From the NCBI RefSeq assembly GCF_022601685.1, contig NZ_JAKUML010000006.1, positions 62,001 through 126,000 of the forward strand: 64,000 nucleotides of DNA, written 5' to 3'. Both the position numbers and the translations under genes were made by a program. The notes below the pieces were generated by a model. The model was not told the origin of the DNA. It did no database searches and saw only the letters and a program-made list of their open reading frames with translations. Shown piece after piece: positions 18,180 to 27,474 of this stretch. This stretch comes from Acinetobacter sedimenti (GTDB taxonomy: Bacteria; Pseudomonadota; Gammaproteobacteria; Pseudomonadales; Moraxellaceae). Each line of letters opens with the position of its first letter. Within the stretch, counting starts at the first letter, position 1.

Positions 18180-19049
18180 ATGTTTGAACAATTCAAAGAA
18201 ATTCCTAATCAACACATTGATGATTTGGGCGAAATCCAACTCAGTGTGAAACGCCTTGATTTAGTGCACCCGACCATTTCAGGCAATAAATTCTTTAAGC
18301 TCAAATACAACCTACTTGAAGCACGCAAACTTGGCTATACGCAATTATTGAGTTTTGGCGGTGCGTATTCCAATCATATATACGCACTTGCACAAGCAGC
18401 GCACGCTTTTGGGTTTGACAGCATTGGCATCATTCGAGGCGAAGAATTACAAAATCAAGTGCTAAATCCAATGTTAGCAACGGCGTCCAAGCTCGGCATG
18501 CAGTTACAATTTATCAGTCGCCAAGACTATCGCCGTAAGCATACGCCTGAATTTTTAGCCAAATTACAACAACACTATCCTAATGCCTATATCATCCCCG
18601 AAGGCGGTAGCAATGATTTAGCAATCAACGGTACAACAGAAATTTTGACGGACTTTGATCGAGAGAACTTTGATGTGATCTGCTGTGCAGTGGGAACAGG
18701 TGGCACCATTGCAGGGCTAATTCACGCATCGACACCACAGCAAAAAGTCATTGGATTTTCTGCATTAAAAGGTGATTTTTTAAATGATGAAGTACGTAAA
18801 TGGACAACTAAAGATAATTGGCAAATTTATCCTGACGATACATTCGGTGGTTATGCCAAATATGATGAGCGGTTGCTGAACTTTGTTAAAGATGTCAGTG
18901 AAAAATATCAACTTCCATTAGAGCCGATCTATACAGGAAAAGCTTTTTATCAATTGTGGCAGTTGATACAGCAAAATCTTTTCACTGCATCAACACGAAT
19001 TTTATTTATTCACACAGGTGGCTTACACAGCAACATCCCACCGCATTGA
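18180..19049 (+). CDS. PLP-dependent D-cysteine desulfhydrase / ACC deaminase family
   Basis: A fold-type II pyridoxal phosphate enzyme of 289 residues. The PLP lysine region is HPTISGNKFFKLKYNL, followed by SFGGAYSNHIYALA (substrate and cofactor contacts) and the phosphate-binding glycine loop CCAVGTGGTIAG. Members act as D-cysteine desulfhydrase or 1-aminocyclopropane-1-carboxylate deaminase; the sequence alone does not settle which. The ATG at 18180 is preferred to a TTG 39 bases upstream. It is divergent from pdxA with a 69-base gap and converges on the next gene with only 10 bases between. Confidence 0.85.
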   Translation: MFEQFKEIPNQHIDDLGEIQLSVKRLDLVHPTISGNKFFKLKYNLLEARKLGYTQLLSFGGAYSNHIYALAQAAHAFGFDSIGIIRGEELQNQVLNPMLATASKLGMQLQFISRQDYRRKHTPEFLAKLQQHYPNAYIIPEGGSNDLAINGTTEILTDFDRENFDVICCAVGTGGTIAGLIHASTPQQKVIGFSALKGDFLNDEVRKWTTKDNWQIYPDDTFGGYAKYDERLLNFVKDVSEKYQLPLEPIYTGKAFYQLWQLIQQNLFTASTRILFIHTGGLHSNIPPH

Positions 19050-19059
19050 TTGGCAAGTA

Positions 19060-19428
19060 TTAAACCCAACCATCACCGATAGGCTTATTGTCTAATAATA
19101 AAATCATACCTTTGATCACACGGTAGATATACCAAACCCCGACAGCCATCAGCACCAAATATCCAATTAACACGATGAGTAATAGAAAACCTATCACGCC
19201 ACCAATTAACGAATACCAAAAGGTTTTAATCTGCCAATCGAAGTGACTTTCTAGCCAAGTGCCTCGTGCTTCATCACGCTTTAGATAGTTCATGATGACC
19301 GCAACAATACTGGTAAAGCCGATCAATAAACTTGCGATATACAGTCCGTAAGTAATCGTGGTGTATTGCTTGAGATCAGTCTGATTAAAATTCGATTGTT
19401 TGAAATCATGGTTTGTTTGCTCAGTCAT
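19060..19428 (-). CDS. DUF4870-like membrane protein
   Basis: A 122-residue protein with three hydrophobic segments (about 24-46, 68-90 and 88-112) and the pattern SLLIGFTSIVAVIMNYLKRDEARGTWLESHFDWQIKTFW that I associate with DUF4870-type membrane proteins. Function unknown. The start is supported by AAGGA six bases upstream. The C-terminal DNKPIGDGWV tail is probably cytoplasmic. Confidence 0.65.
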   Translation of the reverse strand: MTEQTNHDFKQSNFNQTDLKQYTTITYGLYIASLLIGFTSIVAVIMNYLKRDEARGTWLESHFDWQIKTFWYSLIGGVIGFLLLIVLIGYLVLMAVGVWYIYRVIKGMILLLDNKPIGDGWV

Positions 19429-19673
19429 TTTTATTCCTTTTGGTAAAAATTCTCTCTTTGGAATGATTTAGAAATTAAAGGAGAATTATAGGTTAGTGTA
19501 TTAATACTTTTTGAACTAAATACTATATGCACTTTTTAGCACAAAAAATAGTATAGAAACAAACCGTAATATTTATTTCTTCTCAATCTCCATACTCGTA
19601 TTTTTATAATTCATATTCCCTAGATACAGCTTATACTACGCCATTCTCAACCGACCGTAATTGATTGTGCGTT

Positions 19674-20921
19674 ATGAACCCAAATCCTCAAAATTTTACC
19701 CATACTCATAATCAGTTTTATGATGTCATCGTGATTGGCGCGGGTGCAGCAGGATTGATGTGTGCAGCGCAAGCAGGCAAACGTGGTCGCAAAGTTTTAG
19801 TCTTAGAAAAAGCCAATAAAGTCGGTAAAAAAATCCTCATGTCTGGCGGTGGAAAGTGCAACTTTACAAACTACAGCATCGAACCTGACAACTACATCTG
19901 CCACAATCCGCATTTCGTCAAATCTGCACTATCGCAATATACCCAGTGGGATTTTATTGGTTTAGTGCATGATTATGGTATTGCCTTTGAGGAACGTGAT
20001 TTGGGCAAATTATTTACATTAGATGGTGCAAAACACATCCTAAATCTGCTTCTTGAAGAATGCGCCAAAACTAATCATGTCGATATTCGCACTTTAGCCG
20101 AAGTCACTGATGTCCAAAAAACGACAAAAACTGATGATGTAAATCTTCAGCGTTTTTTAGTCAAAAGTAGTGTTGGTGATTTTTCATGTCATTCACTTGT
20201 CATTGCAAGTGGTGGCTTATCCATTCCAACTTTGGGCGGTTCAGGCATCGGTTATCACATCGCCAAACAATTTGGTCATCAGATTTATCCAACACGTGCA
20301 GGACTTGTGCCCTTCACCTTTAGCGATCAATTTAAAGAAAGCACAGAAAAACTCAGTGGCAATGCGATTGTGTGCACTTTATCAAACAGCAAAGCAAGCT
20401 TTACCGAGCCACTTCTTTTTACCCATCGCGGGCTGAGTGGTCCAAGCAGTTTACAACTGTCGAATTATTGGCAAAGCGGTGAAACGTTCTATATCGACTT
20501 TTTACCACAACATGATTTAAAACAAATCTTGATTAACCAAAAGCAAAAACAAGCCAAAGTGCTCTTACGCACGATCTTGAATGACTACTTCCCAAAAAGC
20601 ATCGTGATTGAATTGCAAAAGCTGATGTGGGCTGAACAGAGCGAACTCGCCATTGGACACTGGTCAGATCAAAAACTTATTCAGCTTGCCGAACTCATTC
20701 ATCACTATGCAGTCAAACCATCTGGTACAGAGGGATACCGTACTGCTGAAGTCACCCTCGGCGGGGTAAATACTGATGAGGTTTCTTCAAAAACCATGCA
20801 AAGTAAATTGGTCGAAGGCTTATATTTTATAGGTGAAGTGGTCGATGTGACTGGACATTTAGGCGGTTATAATTTTCAGTGGGCGTGGTCTTCTGCTTAT
20901 GTGGCGGGTGCTGTGGTGTAG
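19674..20921 (+). CDS. HI0933/YhiN-family flavoprotein
   Basis: A probable FAD-dependent oxidoreductase of 415 residues. The dinucleotide-binding VIVIGAGAAGLMCA with a following KVLVLEKANKVGKKILMSGGGKCNFTN matches the HI0933/YhiN family, as do VIASGGLSIPTLGGSG and the C-terminal GLYFIGEVVDVTGHLGGYNFQWAWSSAYVAG. The substrate is unknown. The ATG at 19674 is used rather than the TTG at 19665. No terminator is evident after it. Confidence 0.92.
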   Translation: MNPNPQNFTHTHNQFYDVIVIGAGAAGLMCAAQAGKRGRKVLVLEKANKVGKKILMSGGGKCNFTNYSIEPDNYICHNPHFVKSALSQYTQWDFIGLVHDYGIAFEERDLGKLFTLDGAKHILNLLLEECAKTNHVDIRTLAEVTDVQKTTKTDDVNLQRFLVKSSVGDFSCHSLVIASGGLSIPTLGGSGIGYHIAKQFGHQIYPTRAGLVPFTFSDQFKESTEKLSGNAIVCTLSNSKASFTEPLLFTHRGLSGPSSLQLSNYWQSGETFYIDFLPQHDLKQILINQKQKQAKVLLRTILNDYFPKSIVIELQKLMWAEQSELAIGHWSDQKLIQLAELIHHYAVKPSGTEGYRTAEVTLGGVNTDEVSSKTMQSKLVEGLYFIGEVVDVTGHLGGYNFQWAWSSAYVAGAVV

Positions 20922-21063
20922 CATCCATGCTGTATTTTGATGTTGTGCTATTTAAATCAAAAAGAGCTTGAATTAAAAATAGCTTCCAAAAACCAACAAC
21001 TTCAAAATGTCCTTTGGGAGAGTTTTCAATTTCAAAATTCAAGTAATCTAAGGTCAATAACGA

Positions 21064-21240
21064 TTAGCTATGACGTACTAGATTTGGCTTTCGCTTTGAA
21101 ATTGCAATGTCTTGGCTTTCGTCTGATTCTTTCTTGTCACGAACAAGATTGATCGCCGTACCAACGACATAGATTGCAGTACCCATCATAAATGCTGGGA
21201 TAAACTTCAAGTTTGTTGGTTGCTTCATATTTTTCAACAT
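21064..21240 (-). CDS. 58-residue single-helix membrane protein
   Basis: Unrecognised small protein. The ATG at 21240 is preceded by AAGGAGG eight bases upstream, a near-perfect Shine-Dalgarno sequence, which decides this start over an ATG 51 bases further out. One hydrophobic stretch (FIPAFMMGTAIYVVGTAINLV, about residues 13-33) is followed by a charged tail (RDKKESDESQD...KRKPNLVRHS). The sequence 20922-21063 downstream is AT-rich and shows no terminator. Confidence 0.6.
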   Translation of the reverse strand: MLKNMKQPTNLKFIPAFMMGTAIYVVGTAINLVRDKKESDESQDIAISKRKPNLVRHS

Positions 21241-21342
21241 GTCATCAACCTCCTTTTGTTGAACAGATTTTATACTAATCATTTTATGCAAATCTTTTTC
21301 TTATTTTGTCTAACAATTTACCTTTTGTGTGATGAAGATAAC

Positions 21343-21369
21343 AAAAAAGCCACCTAAGTGGCTTCTTTT
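21343..21369 (-). terminator. Terminator of the mechanosensitive-channel gene
   Basis: Minus-strand hairpin with arms AAGCCAC and GTGGCTT, loop TTAG, followed by a T run. It lies about 55 bases past the stop codon at 21425. Confidence 0.8.
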
Positions 21370-21424
21370 AATACAATCTAAACAAAAGTTTAAATTGTGA
21401 AGAAATTATGACATGAATAGTTGA

Positions 21425-22996
21425 TCATTTATCCGTATCAGGATGTAAATCTATATCCGCAACGTTCGATGGCAAATCTACTTTTGCTTCCGAATCTGTA
21501 GATTGAGCAAGCGGATTTGGTTTGTTTGCTTCTGATTCAGCTGTATCCAGTAGCTTAGTCAATAGGCGCTCAGCAGGCGCTCGACCACCAAGACCAAATG
21601 CCAATGCAAAGGCAACTGCAACACCACCAAGTGTTAGACCAAACGCGAGATTCACGATCGAGTCTGCAATACCCATCGCACGAAGTCCCATTGCAATCAC
21701 AAGACCCATGACCAAGATGCGCACCAAGTTACCCAACCAACGAGAGCTATTATACTCGCCACGTTGGATGACATTCGCCACAGTATTTGCAAGCCAAAAA
21801 CCAATCACTAGAATCACCGCACCAAGCAAGATGCTCGCACCGAACTGGATAAACATACTGATCAGTTCACTCACCTGAGTAAACTCAAGTCGATTCGCCG
21901 CTTCAGATGTTGCAAACAGCATGGTGAAAAATACAATCAAGAATCCAACGAAACTCGATACTTTTTGCTCACCTAAGAAACGCTGTACATCAAGCTTTGC
22001 AGGAATATTATCCACGCCAGTTCCAGCAAGTATCTCCGCAACCAATTGACCGACAAAACGTGATACCACGTAAGCAATAATCAAAATAATCGCCGCACCG
22101 AGAATATTCGGAATCGCCGCCATGATTTGATTGAGCATCGCAGTCGCAGGTTGAGAGATCGCCTCTACACCAAGTGCATCAAATGCAATGATCAAAGCTG
22201 TAATCATCACAATAGTGAATACAAACGAACCTAAAAGCTTAGGTAGATTCGACGATTTAAAGACACCAAGTTTTTCCGCTTGCGCTTGAAGTCCAATACT
22301 GCTGAGTAAACCTTCCACAATCCCACGAATGATTTTTGCCAAGATATAGCCTGCAAAAACAATAATCCCTGCGATAAACAGATTTGGAATAAATGAAATT
22401 GCCTCAGTCACCATCACCTGCACTGGCGCAAGCAAACCTGTCAGACCTAATATCGAAAGCACCATCGGTAAAAACAGAAGCAGGATTAACCAATAAGCAA
22501 TATCCGCAATATTCTTACTGACTGGTGCAACACCAACATCATTGCTCAGTTTGTCATCCAAATTGGTACTTGCTAAGACACGTGTCAATCCTGCACGTAC
22601 CAATGTCGCCAACAACCAACCAATCAAAGCAACAGCTGCCGCTGCAATCAATGTCGGAATAAAGGCAAGCACTTGACCAATCATATTGGAGAAAGGTGCA
22701 CTCACAGACTGAAGATTCAGCACATTGAGTCCAGCAACGATCGCAATGATCATAATGAACCAAAATATAATTCGAGCAAAAAGTTTCTCGATATCAGTTG
22801 ACTGTTGTGTAGAGCGGCTAAGCTTGTCGTTCAGACCCGCAGAACCCAATAATTTTTTTACACCGCCTGAGACCAGCAATGCAACAATCCAACCCACGAT
22901 CAGAATAGCAATCGCTCCAAGGATTGGATGGAATTGATCCCATAAATAATGAAAGTTTAGACGGTCACCACCGCCCGCGCCGAAGTAGTCATTCAT
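21425..22996 (-). CDS. Multi-helix mechanosensitive ion channel family protein
   Basis: An inner-membrane protein of 523 residues. Repeated hydrophobic units, each shaped like FIPNLFIAGIIVFAGYILAKIIRGI, recur about four times (near 20-50, 110-140, 215-245, 295-325 and 385-415), typical of proteins with conserved TM-helix repeats. The end of the membrane part, LAFGLTLGGVAVAFALAFGLGGRAPAE, is the pore-lining helix type of MscS relatives, though the usual soluble beta domain is absent. A GGGAG is seven bases before the ATG. The C-terminal tail of about 45 residues is hydrophilic. Confidence 0.82.
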   Translation of the reverse strand: MNDYFGAGGGDRLNFHYLWDQFHPILGAIAILIVGWIVALLVSGGVKKLLGSAGLNDKLSRSTQQSTDIEKLFARIIFWFIMIIAIVAGLNVLNLQSVSAPFSNMIGQVLAFIPTLIAAAAVALIGWLLATLVRAGLTRVLASTNLDDKLSNDVGVAPVSKNIADIAYWLILLLFLPMVLSILGLTGLLAPVQVMVTEAISFIPNLFIAGIIVFAGYILAKIIRGIVEGLLSSIGLQAQAEKLGVFKSSNLPKLLGSFVFTIVMITALIIAFDALGVEAISQPATAMLNQIMAAIPNILGAAIILIIAYVVSRFVGQLVAEILAGTGVDNIPAKLDVQRFLGEQKVSSFVGFLIVFFTMLFATSEAANRLEFTQVSELISMFIQFGASILLGAVILVIGFWLANTVANVIQRGEYNSSRWLGNLVRILVMGLVIAMGLRAMGIADSIVNLAFGLTLGGVAVAFALAFGLGGRAPAERLLTKLLDTAESEANKPNPLAQSTDSEAKVDLPSNVADIDLHPDTDK

Positions 22997-23107
22997 AAAA
23001 TGGCTCCCGAATTAAGTTATTGTGATAAAAATCACGCTTTTGCGTAATTTTAACTCGTGTAGACAAGCAACATGAAATCGCAAATAAAGTGCAATGAATA
23101 TTACAGC

Positions 23108-23350
23108 TTATTCACTATCCCCACTGTTACTGTCAACAATGACAGGCTCAGGGGCTTGTTTTTGCACTGTTGTTTGATCTTTTGCTTCCTCAGCAGGTGG
23201 CTCATCTTGATCACTAATGAACCCTATAGACATGCCGACAATGACCAAAATCAAAAAACCAACGATAGCGATGGTAATAAATTTTGTGCGTTTTTTCTTT
23301 TCAGATGTGCTCATATTGTCAGGATTAGAGCTAGGATGTTGCGATGGCAT
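23108..23350 (-). CDS. Single-pass small membrane protein
   Basis: An 80-residue unrecognised protein with a short basic N-terminus, one membrane helix (FITIAIVGFLILVIVGMSIGFI, about 24-45) and an acidic, proline-containing tail (DQDEPPAEEAKD...SNSGDSE). AAGGA eight bases upstream supports the ATG at 23350. It lies upstream of the channel gene on the same strand with a 111-base gap. Confidence 0.6.
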   Translation of the reverse strand: MPSQHPSSNPDNMSTSEKKKRTKFITIAIVGFLILVIVGMSIGFISDQDEPPAEEAKDQTTVQKQAPEPVIVDSNSGDSE

Positions 23351-23599
23351 AAATATATTCCTTAACGTTGTTGTATATTATTTACCCTAACATATTAATT
23401 TTAAGTTAAATGTATAATTTTAATAACAATGTGACTGCATTTTATGATCAATTTATGCCTCAAATTTACATAATCTCCACACATTTTTATTTTAAGCACG
23501 CCATTTATTATTCTTTTGGTTGATCATTTATCAATATACTTGCGTGGATATATGAGCAGTTTATAATGTTGCTTCTTATTTTTACGACGCTTTTGACTT

Positions 23600-24022
23600 A
23601 TGTCCTTTCGCTTAACGCCGATCAGCCTCTCACTTGCAACTGATGTCAGTCATCGTTGCTGGCTTCACCGTAGTCGTGATGAGCATTTGATTGGCATTAT
23701 TGAGCTAACCAAACCTGACAGCGAACTGTCGTGGAATGACATTGAATATTGCCGTCGCCGTGTCGAAGAATTCTCTGTAATGCCTTTCCCTGATTGTATT
23801 AATGCTTTGGTGATTGATTTGCAGTCATTTATTCCTGAGGTTGATCAGGAGTTTATGCTCTTGGCTTGGCGCCTACAAGAAGAAGATTGCCCAATCCGTT
23901 TGGTTGTGACAGCTGAACAATTTGAACATTATGCCAGTATTTTTGACCCAATCTTGCTCTCAACAGATGTCCATGATGCAGTGCGTGAAATCCGTCAATC
24001 TTTAGATATGTTTGTGCATTGA
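23600..24022 (+). CDS. Conserved hypothetical, STAS-like fold possible
   Basis: A 140-residue soluble protein without a signal peptide. The order LIGIIEL...ALVIDLQSFIPEVDQEFMLLAWRLQEEDCPIRLVVTAEQF...ILLSTDVHDAVREI has the strand-helix rhythm of STAS (anti-anti-sigma) domains, including an ALVIDL strand and a final helix with the xxDAxxxI pattern. No serine sits at the usual phospho-acceptor place, so a switch function is unproven. I cannot name it. It converges on fpr. Confidence 0.6.
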   Translation: MSFRLTPISLSLATDVSHRCWLHRSRDEHLIGIIELTKPDSELSWNDIEYCRRRVEEFSVMPFPDCINALVIDLQSFIPEVDQEFMLLAWRLQEEDCPIRLVVTAEQFEHYASIFDPILLSTDVHDAVREIRQSLDMFVH

Positions 24023-24050
24023 GCTCAAAATTACATCATATGGTTTGAAT

Positions 24051-24812
24051 CTACCAATAATTTTCCACCGCAATATTTCCCACACCACGACGATTCATCA
24101 CCAAACCGATCGACTTCAAAGCCTCTTTGGTATCTTCAACCATCTGCGGATTACCACAAAGCATGACGTGGCTACGATCGGCATGAAATTTTAAATTCGC
24201 AACTTGTTCAAGCTCACCTGACAAAATCAATTTGGGTAAACGCTGATTCAACTTTGCAAGCGGATCACGTGTCACAATTGGCAAGAAGGTAAAACTCGCA
24301 CCTTCTTCGGCAAACATGCTTTGAATCTCGCTAATCTGATCAACATAAGCAAGTTCTTCAGGTGTTCTGACACTATATGCTAATACGATGTGTTGATAAT
24401 TCTTCCATGTATCAAAATCTTGGAGCATAGAAATAAATGGCGCAAGCCCTGTCCCTGTGGCGAGTAACCACAAGTCTTGTGGCAACGGCTCTTGATAACG
24501 TGCCAAGGTCAAAAATCCATACGGAGTTTTTTCCAAATAAATTTGGTCGCCTTCTTTTAAATGTTGCAGTCGAGAGGTAAATGCGCCATCTCGGACAACG
24601 ATCGAAAAGAACTCTAATGTTTCCTCAAAAGGCGAAGACACCACTGAGTATGCCCGCACCACCATTTCACCATCGACATCAATGCCTATCCGAGCAAACT
24701 GCCCTGCTGTGAAGCGGAAATGCGCAGGTCGTGTCATGGTAAAACTAAATAGATTACTTGCCCATCTTTTGACGGAAAGTACGGTTTCTAAAGTGAATTT
24801 ATCTTCGGACAT
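24051..24812 (-). CDS. fpr: Ferredoxin--NADP reductase
   Basis: A flavoprotein of 253 residues that moves electrons between NADPH and ferredoxin or flavodoxin and takes part in oxidative-stress defence. FAD-binding RAYSVVSSP with a following GAFTSRL, and the NADP-binding LLATGTGLAPFISML are clear; the C-terminus ends VENYW, typical of bacterial subclass I enzymes. A LysR gene is divergent from it with 126 bases between, the same arrangement as fpr-finR in pseudomonads. Confidence 0.94.
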   Translation of the reverse strand: MSEDKFTLETVLSVKRWASNLFSFTMTRPAHFRFTAGQFARIGIDVDGEMVVRAYSVVSSPFEETLEFFSIVVRDGAFTSRLQHLKEGDQIYLEKTPYGFLTLARYQEPLPQDLWLLATGTGLAPFISMLQDFDTWKNYQHIVLAYSVRTPEELAYVDQISEIQSMFAEEGASFTFLPIVTRDPLAKLNQRLPKLILSGELEQVANLKFHADRSHVMLCGNPQMVEDTKEALKSIGLVMNRRGVGNIAVENYW

Positions 24813-24938
24813 GCAAGGTTCAAGACATACTATTTATCGAGCGATCATGTTAGCATGACTGATTGAAGTTCTCACCTGTTTGACCATATAGTTTGTTTTT
24901 ACGATTTATGCGAACTATTTTCCTGAAAGGATCTGATT

Positions 24939-25835
24939 ATGCGCATGACACTTCGTCAGCTTGCAGTCTTTGTAGCTGTAGCACAAGAAGGTACGGTCAC
25001 CAAAGCCAGTGAAGCAGTACGTTTGACACAAAGTGCGGCGAGTATGGCATTATCAGATTTGGAAGATGGACTCGGCTCACCACTGTTTGATCGTCAGGGA
25101 AAACGCCTACAACTTAACGATCTTGGGCGTTACCTCTTACCACAAGCTTTAGAAATTTTGGGTCGCTGTGAAGCCTTTGAACAAGCGGCAAAAGGTGAGC
25201 TACAAGGTATTGATTTACGTCTTGGTGCGACCTTAACCATTAGTGATTATCTCGTGCCTGATTTGATGGCAAACTTTTTATTACAACAGCCAAATGCACA
25301 TCTACAACTGCAAGTCGGCAATACCCGTCAGATCATCGAAGCCGTGAGCCAATTTCAACTTGATTTAGCACTCATCGAAGGTTCATGTCATTTGCCACAA
25401 CTGCAATGTATTCACTGGCAAGATGACGAACTTGCGGTGTGCTGTGCGCCTAGCCACCCACTTGCACAACTCGATCGAGCTTTGACCATCAAAGATTTCG
25501 ATGCGGTGGAGTGGATTCTACGTGAAGAAGGCTCTGGTACTCGTGAAGTATTTGATCATGCGATTTTGCAAGATTTACCTAACGCCAATATTCGCCTGAC
25601 ACTTGGACATAACGAAGCGATTTTAAAAATCGTCGCAGGTGGTATGGGTGTGGGATGTGTATCCAAATTGGCGATTCAACCTTTCCAAGATAAAGGTCAA
25701 TTGGTGATTTTAGACACGCCATTTTGGGAATTGACTCGTCCGCTATTTATGCTCGTACACCGCCAGAAATATCAAGGACCGGGCTTAAAAGCTTTAATGC
25801 AGTTTTGTGAAAACCAAGCAAAAAAAAAGGCTTAA
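24939..25835 (+). CDS. LysR-family regulator, FinR-like
   Basis: A 298-residue transcription regulator. The N-terminal helix-turn-helix is MTLRQLAVFVAVAQEGTVTKASEAVRLTQSAASMALSDLEDGLGSPLFDR; the rest is a periplasmic-binding-type effector domain (about 90-295). Start supported by AAGGA eight bases upstream. Its divergent position next to fpr matches FinR, which activates fpr under superoxide stress in Pseudomonas putida; the name is inferred from position and general similarity. Confidence 0.85.
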   Translation: MRMTLRQLAVFVAVAQEGTVTKASEAVRLTQSAASMALSDLEDGLGSPLFDRQGKRLQLNDLGRYLLPQALEILGRCEAFEQAAKGELQGIDLRLGATLTISDYLVPDLMANFLLQQPNAHLQLQVGNTRQIIEAVSQFQLDLALIEGSCHLPQLQCIHWQDDELAVCCAPSHPLAQLDRALTIKDFDAVEWILREEGSGTREVFDHAILQDLPNANIRLTLGHNEAILKIVAGGMGVGCVSKLAIQPFQDKGQLVILDTPFWELTRPLFMLVHRQKYQGPGLKALMQFCENQAKKKA

Positions 25836-25868
25836 TGTCTCTTTGACAAATTTTAGAAACCGCTTAAA

Positions 25869-26468
25869 TTACCAGCGACTATCACGTTCACAGGCATCAC
25901 CGTCACCATCGCCATCCATTTTTGTGCCGGGACAATTTGCAACAAACCAATTCGCTTCTGCTTTTGAAGTCATCTCTGAACAATGCACACGACCATCGCA
26001 TTTAAAGCCGTGCGGATTGCTATCCGCCTGAATATTGGCAATCGCTAATGTTTCTTCATTCACCGATTGGTTTGCTAGGTCATGACGATGTAATGATTTT
26101 TGCACAAAGTTATAAGCAAATAGTCCACCACTTATCACGACTATTATTGAAAGCAACCAAGTAAAAAGTGAGGTAGTTGGTTCTCCTCGAGGTGCTCTTT
26201 GTCGAGGTCTAGAATTGATTCTTTCAGGCTGGTGCATGTCTGACGCTTGCTGTACATCAGGATAATCCAACCGAGTGATATTCACTGCTTTGTTTTTATT
26301 GGACTTTTTATCCTGAGTAATAGCAAAGGTCAGTCGCTCACCGACTTGCGGTAGAACGCCTTTTGGAAAATCTTTGATGTGAAAAAAGATGTCTTGACCT
26401 TGATCATTTTGAATAAAACCAAAGCCACGCGCTTGATGATAATTTTTAATTTTCCCTGATTGAATCAT
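25869..26468 (-). CDS. Cold-shock domain / excalibur domain membrane fusion
   Basis: A 199-residue mosaic protein. Residues 1-67 form a cold-shock (OB-fold) domain with RGFGFIQ and DIFFHI nucleic-acid-binding motifs. A basic, RNA-binding-like linker (SRPRQRAPRG) leads to one membrane helix at about 101-121. The C-terminal 155-199 is an excalibur calcium-binding motif: four cysteines (157, 163, 179, 193) and DGDGDGDACE. The cold-shock part should be cytoplasmic and the excalibur part periplasmic. The role is unknown. A perfect hairpin lies just upstream at 26484-26514. Confidence 0.85.
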   Translation of the reverse strand: MIQSGKIKNYHQARGFGFIQNDQGQDIFFHIKDFPKGVLPQVGERLTFAITQDKKSNKNKAVNITRLDYPDVQQASDMHQPERINSRPRQRAPRGEPTTSLFTWLLSIIVVISGGLFAYNFVQKSLHRHDLANQSVNEETLAIANIQADSNPHGFKCDGRVHCSEMTSKAEANWFVANCPGTKMDGDGDGDACERDSRW

Positions 26469-26483
26469 GTCGTTCTCAAAAGC

Positions 26484-26514
26484 GCTTCACCATGCATCAA
26501 AAACATGGTGAAGC
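26484..26514 (-). promoter_or_regulatory. Perfect hairpin between upp and the cold-shock gene
   Basis: Arms of 11 bp (GCTTCACCATG / CATGGTGAAGC) with a 9-nt loop, 15 bases before the start of the cold-shock fusion gene and 63 after the upp stop. Only a four-T run follows on the minus strand, so it is either a weak upp terminator or a structure in the leader of the downstream gene. Confidence 0.5.
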
Positions 26515-26577
26515 GGAAATAGTTCTAAGTTGATATAAGATTCTAACTTTTAATCAGTTTATAAAATCACCGAATCG

Positions 26578-27213
26578 TTATCCTTTCTGCACCGAACCAA
26601 AGATCTTATCCCCTGCATCACCAAGACCTGGAATGATATAGCCTTGTTCATTCAGCCCATCATCAATCGAGGCTGTGTAAATTCGAACATCAGGATGCGC
26701 ATCTTGTACACGTTTGATGCCTTCTGGCGCTGCCACCAAGACCATCACTCGAATATCTTTACTACCACTTTGCTTGAGTACATCAATCGCCGCAACCAAT
26801 GAACTTCCTGTTGCTAACATCGGGTCAATAATCATGGCAATACGATTGCATACATCAGGTACAAGTTTTTTATAATACGTTCGTGCTTCTAATGTTTCCT
26901 CATCACGCTCAAGACCAAGCACACTCACTTTGGCACTTGGGATCAAGTTTAATACACCCTCAAGCATACCAATACCCGCACGTAAAATCGGGACAATAGT
27001 AATTTTCTTACCGACCATACGTTGCGTCGTGACTTTTCCTGCCCAGCCATCAATCTCAAAGTCCTCCACAGGTAAGTCTTTAGTCGCCTCATAGGTCAGC
27101 AGCATGGTAACTTCCTGCGCAAGCTCACGAAAGTTTTTGGTGCTAATGTCAGAACGACGCAACAAACCCAATTTGTGACGAATAAGTGGGTGACGGATTT
27201 CTTGAATGTGCAC
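26578..27213 (-). CDS. upp: Uracil phosphoribosyltransferase
   Basis: Salvages uracil to UMP using PRPP. The 211 residues show the family motifs: [12 protein letters not shown] at the start, the [13 protein letters not shown] loop, the PRPP-binding [15 protein letters not shown], and the uracil-binding [15 protein letters not shown] near the end. The start codon is GTG with AAGG upstream. The region 27214-27474 upstream is AT-rich and holds no further gene. Confidence 0.97.
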   Translation of the reverse strand: MHIQEIRHPLIRHKLGLLRRSDISTKNFRELAQEVTMLLTYEATKDLPVEDFEIDGWAGKVTTQRMVGKKITIVPILRAGIGMLEGVLNLIPSAKVSVLGLERDEETLEARTYYKKLVPDVCNRIAMIIDPMLATGSSLVAAIDVLKQSGSKDIRVMVLVAAPEGIKRVQDAHPDVRIYTASIDDGLNEQGYIIPGLGDAGDKIFGSVQKG

Positions 27214-27474
27214 GAATGCCTACCTTAAATGGACTACGATCAAACAGTGCTTATGATAGCAATTTTCTGATCTCTTGTGTGCCACAGATTACCTCATAAC
27301 ACCGTTCCGAAATAGCATTTCTCAGGTGCCATGCCAAAATGATTGTTGATTAAATGATAAATATGCTTAGAAATATACAGATTATACTTTTGTCCTAAAG
27401 CAGAACATAAACCTGTTTGGAATTCAACGCTGAAACTAGGAAATATTGCAGCACCAATTCTTGATCGATCATTT

